Positions 62,120-64,000 of a stretch of 64,000 nt of DNA are shown in pieces; the first letter of the stretch is position 1, and each line of letters opens with the position of its first letter. Where the stretch lies: assembly GCA_963778375.1 (NCBI GenBank), contig CAVZTX010000029.1:45429-109428 (forward strand), in the 5' to 3' direction. The stretch comes from CAVZTX01 sp963778375. GTDB lineage: Bacteria; Chloroflexota; Ktedonobacteria; Ktedonobacterales; Ktedonobacteraceae. A model generated the notes under the pieces. That model saw nothing but the letters and a program-made list of their open reading frames with translations, searched no databases and was not told the DNA's origin. Made by a program: the position numbers and the translations under genes.

Positions 62120-63751
62120 TTAGACCCCACGGATCCTATCGATAATTGTTCCTGCCGTTGCTCGATCCACAGACATGCCGCGCCAGGCTACATGCTGATC
62201 GGGTCGCACGAGGAGCAGCGAGGCACCGTAGAGTTCCTCCAGTTCCTGACCGCGTAGCTCGACGACGGTCAACGGTACACGACGGTCAGCAGCGGACTCA
62301 ATGAAAGGAGCCACAGCGGCGTCATCGCGGAGCCGAAGCAACGACAACCCGTTCCCCAGCCGATCATAGAGTGATGCTCCCTCTGGCAGCCACAGGTGCG
62401 GTAGCCGCGCTCCGGGTCGGGCCGTTGGCTCATAATCCTGGCCTTCGGGAACAGGAGGCGTGCCATCGTCAACGATCACCGGCGAGGCATCGTACTGGTA
62501 GCCCAGCACAAGTCCCAGGCTATGGAACTCGCGGTCTTTGGCGACTCGGATAACCTGAGCGGCAGCGTGCCGCGCTTGCTCGCCTCCAAGATCCGAGTTT
62601 CCCATCTCTGAATTGCCCAATTCAGGAGCCAGTACGCTCATATTTATTGTAGCCTCCTGAATGGTGCGCTCGGCGACCGGTCGCCGTTCAGCCTCATAGC
62701 TTGCAAGTAGACCATCTCCTCCCCAGCCATCAAGCACCGCCGCCAGCTTCCAGCCAATGTTCACCGCATCGCCGATCCCTGTGTTAAAGCCGTGTCCGCC
62801 CCAAGGTGGATTCAGATGCGCGGCATCGCCCGCTAGAAAGACCCGACCATTCCGATAGCGGTCCGCCAGCAGCATGCGTGCTGTCCAGGGATCCGTTCCA
62901 AGCACCTCGGCCTCGATCTCGATCCCGACGAGGCCATGGATCAGGCGATGTGGATCGGCCTGGCCGACCTCGGCAGGTACTCCGTTGACGCCAGCCCACC
63001 ACTGATCCTCCAGGTCCATCCGACCGAGAACCCCAGGGCAGGCCGGGTTGAGCACCCAATACTGGACTGCCGGGCCATGACGTTGCAGCTCGGCCAGTCC
63101 AGGTGCCCGGAAGACAAAGCCAAAGTTCGGACGTGAGTCCGTGATTCCCTCGTAGTGGGCTTCGATTGCCGCTCGAACTGCGCTGCGGGCTCCGTCGCAG
63201 CCGACAACGTAGGACGCCCTGATCTGCCGTTGTTCACCTCGCTCGTTGACGATAATTGTCTCTACACTGCCGTCATACTGTTGCAGCGTATGCAGCGACC
63301 AGCCCAGGCAGAGTTGACACGACTCCAGGTCGTTGACCGCCTCCCGCAGCACCTCCTCGACCAGTGGCTGGGCGATCTGCTGCCCCGACTCCGCGAACAC
63401 CTCGGTTCGCTGTGGTGAAAGCCCAAAGCAATGAGTGAAGCGCATTACCTCGTGACCAAGCAACGTTGTACAGAAGACGACATCCTGCGACCAGTCCACC
63501 TTGAGTGGTGCTACCTCGCGCAGGCGCTCAGCCAGTCCCCAGCGACGAAAATGTTCCATCGTCCGCACATTCGTCGTCTTGGCACGCGGCCTGAGCTGCG
63601 AGACGAGCAGCCTCGGCTCGACAACCACGCACTGCACGCCTCGTCGCCCCAGCTCGACGGCTGCACTCAGCCCGACAGGACCACCACCGATAATGAGGAC
63701 TTGCGTCTCTTGTGGAAGGACAGCTTGCCTCTTCCGGTACTCGTCATTCAT
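62120..63751 (-). CDS. Phenol-type FAD monooxygenase, copy 2 (intact)
   Basis: 543 residues from the ATG at 63751 (GGAGGAATGT upstream; frame open to 63901). FAD motif ETQVLIIGGGPVGLSAAVEL, DG motif YVVGCDGARSAVRAAIEA, GD motif FLAGDAAHLNPPWGGHGFNT, and a C-terminal thioredoxin-like domain ending DRATAGTIIDRIRGV. It belongs to the PheA/TfdB/MhpA hydroxylase group, which adds an ortho hydroxyl to phenolic rings using NAD(P)H. It is closely similar over its length to the broken copy at 52203-53801. It sits between inverted amidohydrolase 3' ends and may have replaced the broken copy in function. Confidence 0.93.
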   Translation of the reverse strand: MNDEYRKRQAVLPQETQVLIIGGGPVGLSAAVELGRRGVQCVVVEPRLLVSQLRPRAKTTNVRTMEHFRRWGLAERLREVAPLKVDWSQDVVFCTTLLGHEVMRFTHCFGLSPQRTEVFAESGQQIAQPLVEEVLREAVNDLESCQLCLGWSLHTLQQYDGSVETIIVNERGEQRQIRASYVVGCDGARSAVRAAIEAHYEGITDSRPNFGFVFRAPGLAELQRHGPAVQYWVLNPACPGVLGRMDLEDQWWAGVNGVPAEVGQADPHRLIHGLVGIEIEAEVLGTDPWTARMLLADRYRNGRVFLAGDAAHLNPPWGGHGFNTGIGDAVNIGWKLAAVLDGWGGDGLLASYEAERRPVAERTIQEATINMSVLAPELGNSEMGNSDLGGEQARHAAAQVIRVAKDREFHSLGLVLGYQYDASPVIVDDGTPPVPEGQDYEPTARPGARLPHLWLPEGASLYDRLGNGLSLLRLRDDAAVAPFIESAADRRVPLTVVELRGQELEELYGASLLLVRPDQHVAWRGMSVDRATAGTIIDRIRGV

Positions 63752-63788
63752 ACATTCCTCCATCCGGCGCTTGGACGTTCCATTGTTA

Positions 63789-64000
63789 TTATCGAACTTG
63801 CACTCCTGCCACCCAGACACTCCGAATGGCACGGGTGGCAGCAATATCCTGAGTCGGATCTCCCTCAATGAGCAGCAGGTCAGCTCGACGACCCGCCTCA
63901 ATCACCCCTCGATCCGTGAACCCAAAGTATTCCGCAGGCACGACCGTTGCGGCACGTAGCGCTTCAACGGGCGTTAGCCCGGTCTCAACCAGCAAACCTA
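63789..64000 (-). CDS. Second amidohydrolase copy, partial at window edge
   Basis: Only the last 70 or so codons are inside the window; the frame is open at position 64000. From LLVETGLTPVEALRAATVVP to the end WVAGVQVR the translation equals that of the gene at 61000-62091. It is on the minus strand just upstream of the intact hydroxylase, whose ATG is 38 nt after this stop, so it may share a transcript with it. Whether the copy is full length cannot be seen. Confidence 0.85.
   Translation of the reverse strand, partial: GLLVETGLTPVEALRAATVVPAEYFGFTDRGVIEAGRRADLLLIEGDPTQDIAATRAIRSVWVAGVQVR

Overview
The window looks like a chromosomal segment of a Ktedonobacteria-type Chloroflexota bacterium. 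This is inferred from gene content only: two eukaryotic-like Ser/Thr kinases (one with PASTA repeats), an FHA-ABC exporter, a large NB-ARC/TPR/LuxR regulator plus a truncated relative, an S53 protease, a WXG100 remnant, SelB, a stand-alone family B DNA polymerase and many GT4 glycosyltransferases. Base composition is moderate (roughly half GC by eye). No rRNA, tRNA, CRISPR array or intact transposase was recognised.

Layout. 0.3-7.2 kb (+): LytR-CpsA-Psr protein (frameshifted), TolB-like lipoprotein, Ser/Thr kinase, RidA, DnaA, HAD phosphatase, closed by a strong terminator. 7.3-12.7 kb (-): small membrane protein, Uma2 nuclease remnant, acyl-CoA dehydrogenase, class C beta-lactamase-like hydrolase, TMEM175-type channel, MFS transporter. 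12.9-23 kb: M16 peptidase homologue with an altered zinc motif, frameshifted phosphoesterase, glutamine synthetase, a tight SDR-PTPS-GT4 operon that looks like pterin (biopterin) glycoside synthesis, TPR protein, DUF4388 protein, aldehyde dehydrogenase. 23-30 kb: FAD monooxygenase with an internal amber codon, protoglobin, two LuxR-type regulators with a small ORF between them, DUF4177 protein. 30.5-50 kb: HTH-FHA-ABC exporter, orphan histidine kinase, FmdB-like zinc ribbon, UvrC, WXG100 pseudogene, SelB carrying an in-frame dispersed repeat, PASTA kinase, S53 protease, family B DNA polymerase, GT4, lytic transglycosylase, GrpB protein.

50-64 kb is an accessory catabolic island. A long minus-strand gene train runs from an ATZ/TRZ-type amidohydrolase through alpha/beta hydrolase, fumarylacetoacetate hydrolase, VOC extradiol-type dioxygenase, YciI, DoxX and amidohydrolase_2 to a phenol-type flavin hydroxylase. 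The set resembles an aromatic meta-cleavage pathway. A divergent GntR/FCD regulator with palindromes in its promoter region heads it. Several genes of the train carry a frameshift or stop, while a second, intact hydroxylase lies at 62.1-63.75 kb. That intact copy sits between inverted copies (about 97-98 % identical) of the 3' end of an imidazolonepropionase-like amidohydrolase gene.

Two themes recur. First, many genes carry single-base disruptions, from either real decay or sequencing error; the hydroxylase Ser-to-stop change is hard to explain as a homopolymer error. Second, a family of short hairpin repeats (TAGGG..C.GATTTATCGCG and GTAGGGGC types) lies in intergenic spaces and in one case inside a coding sequence (selB).
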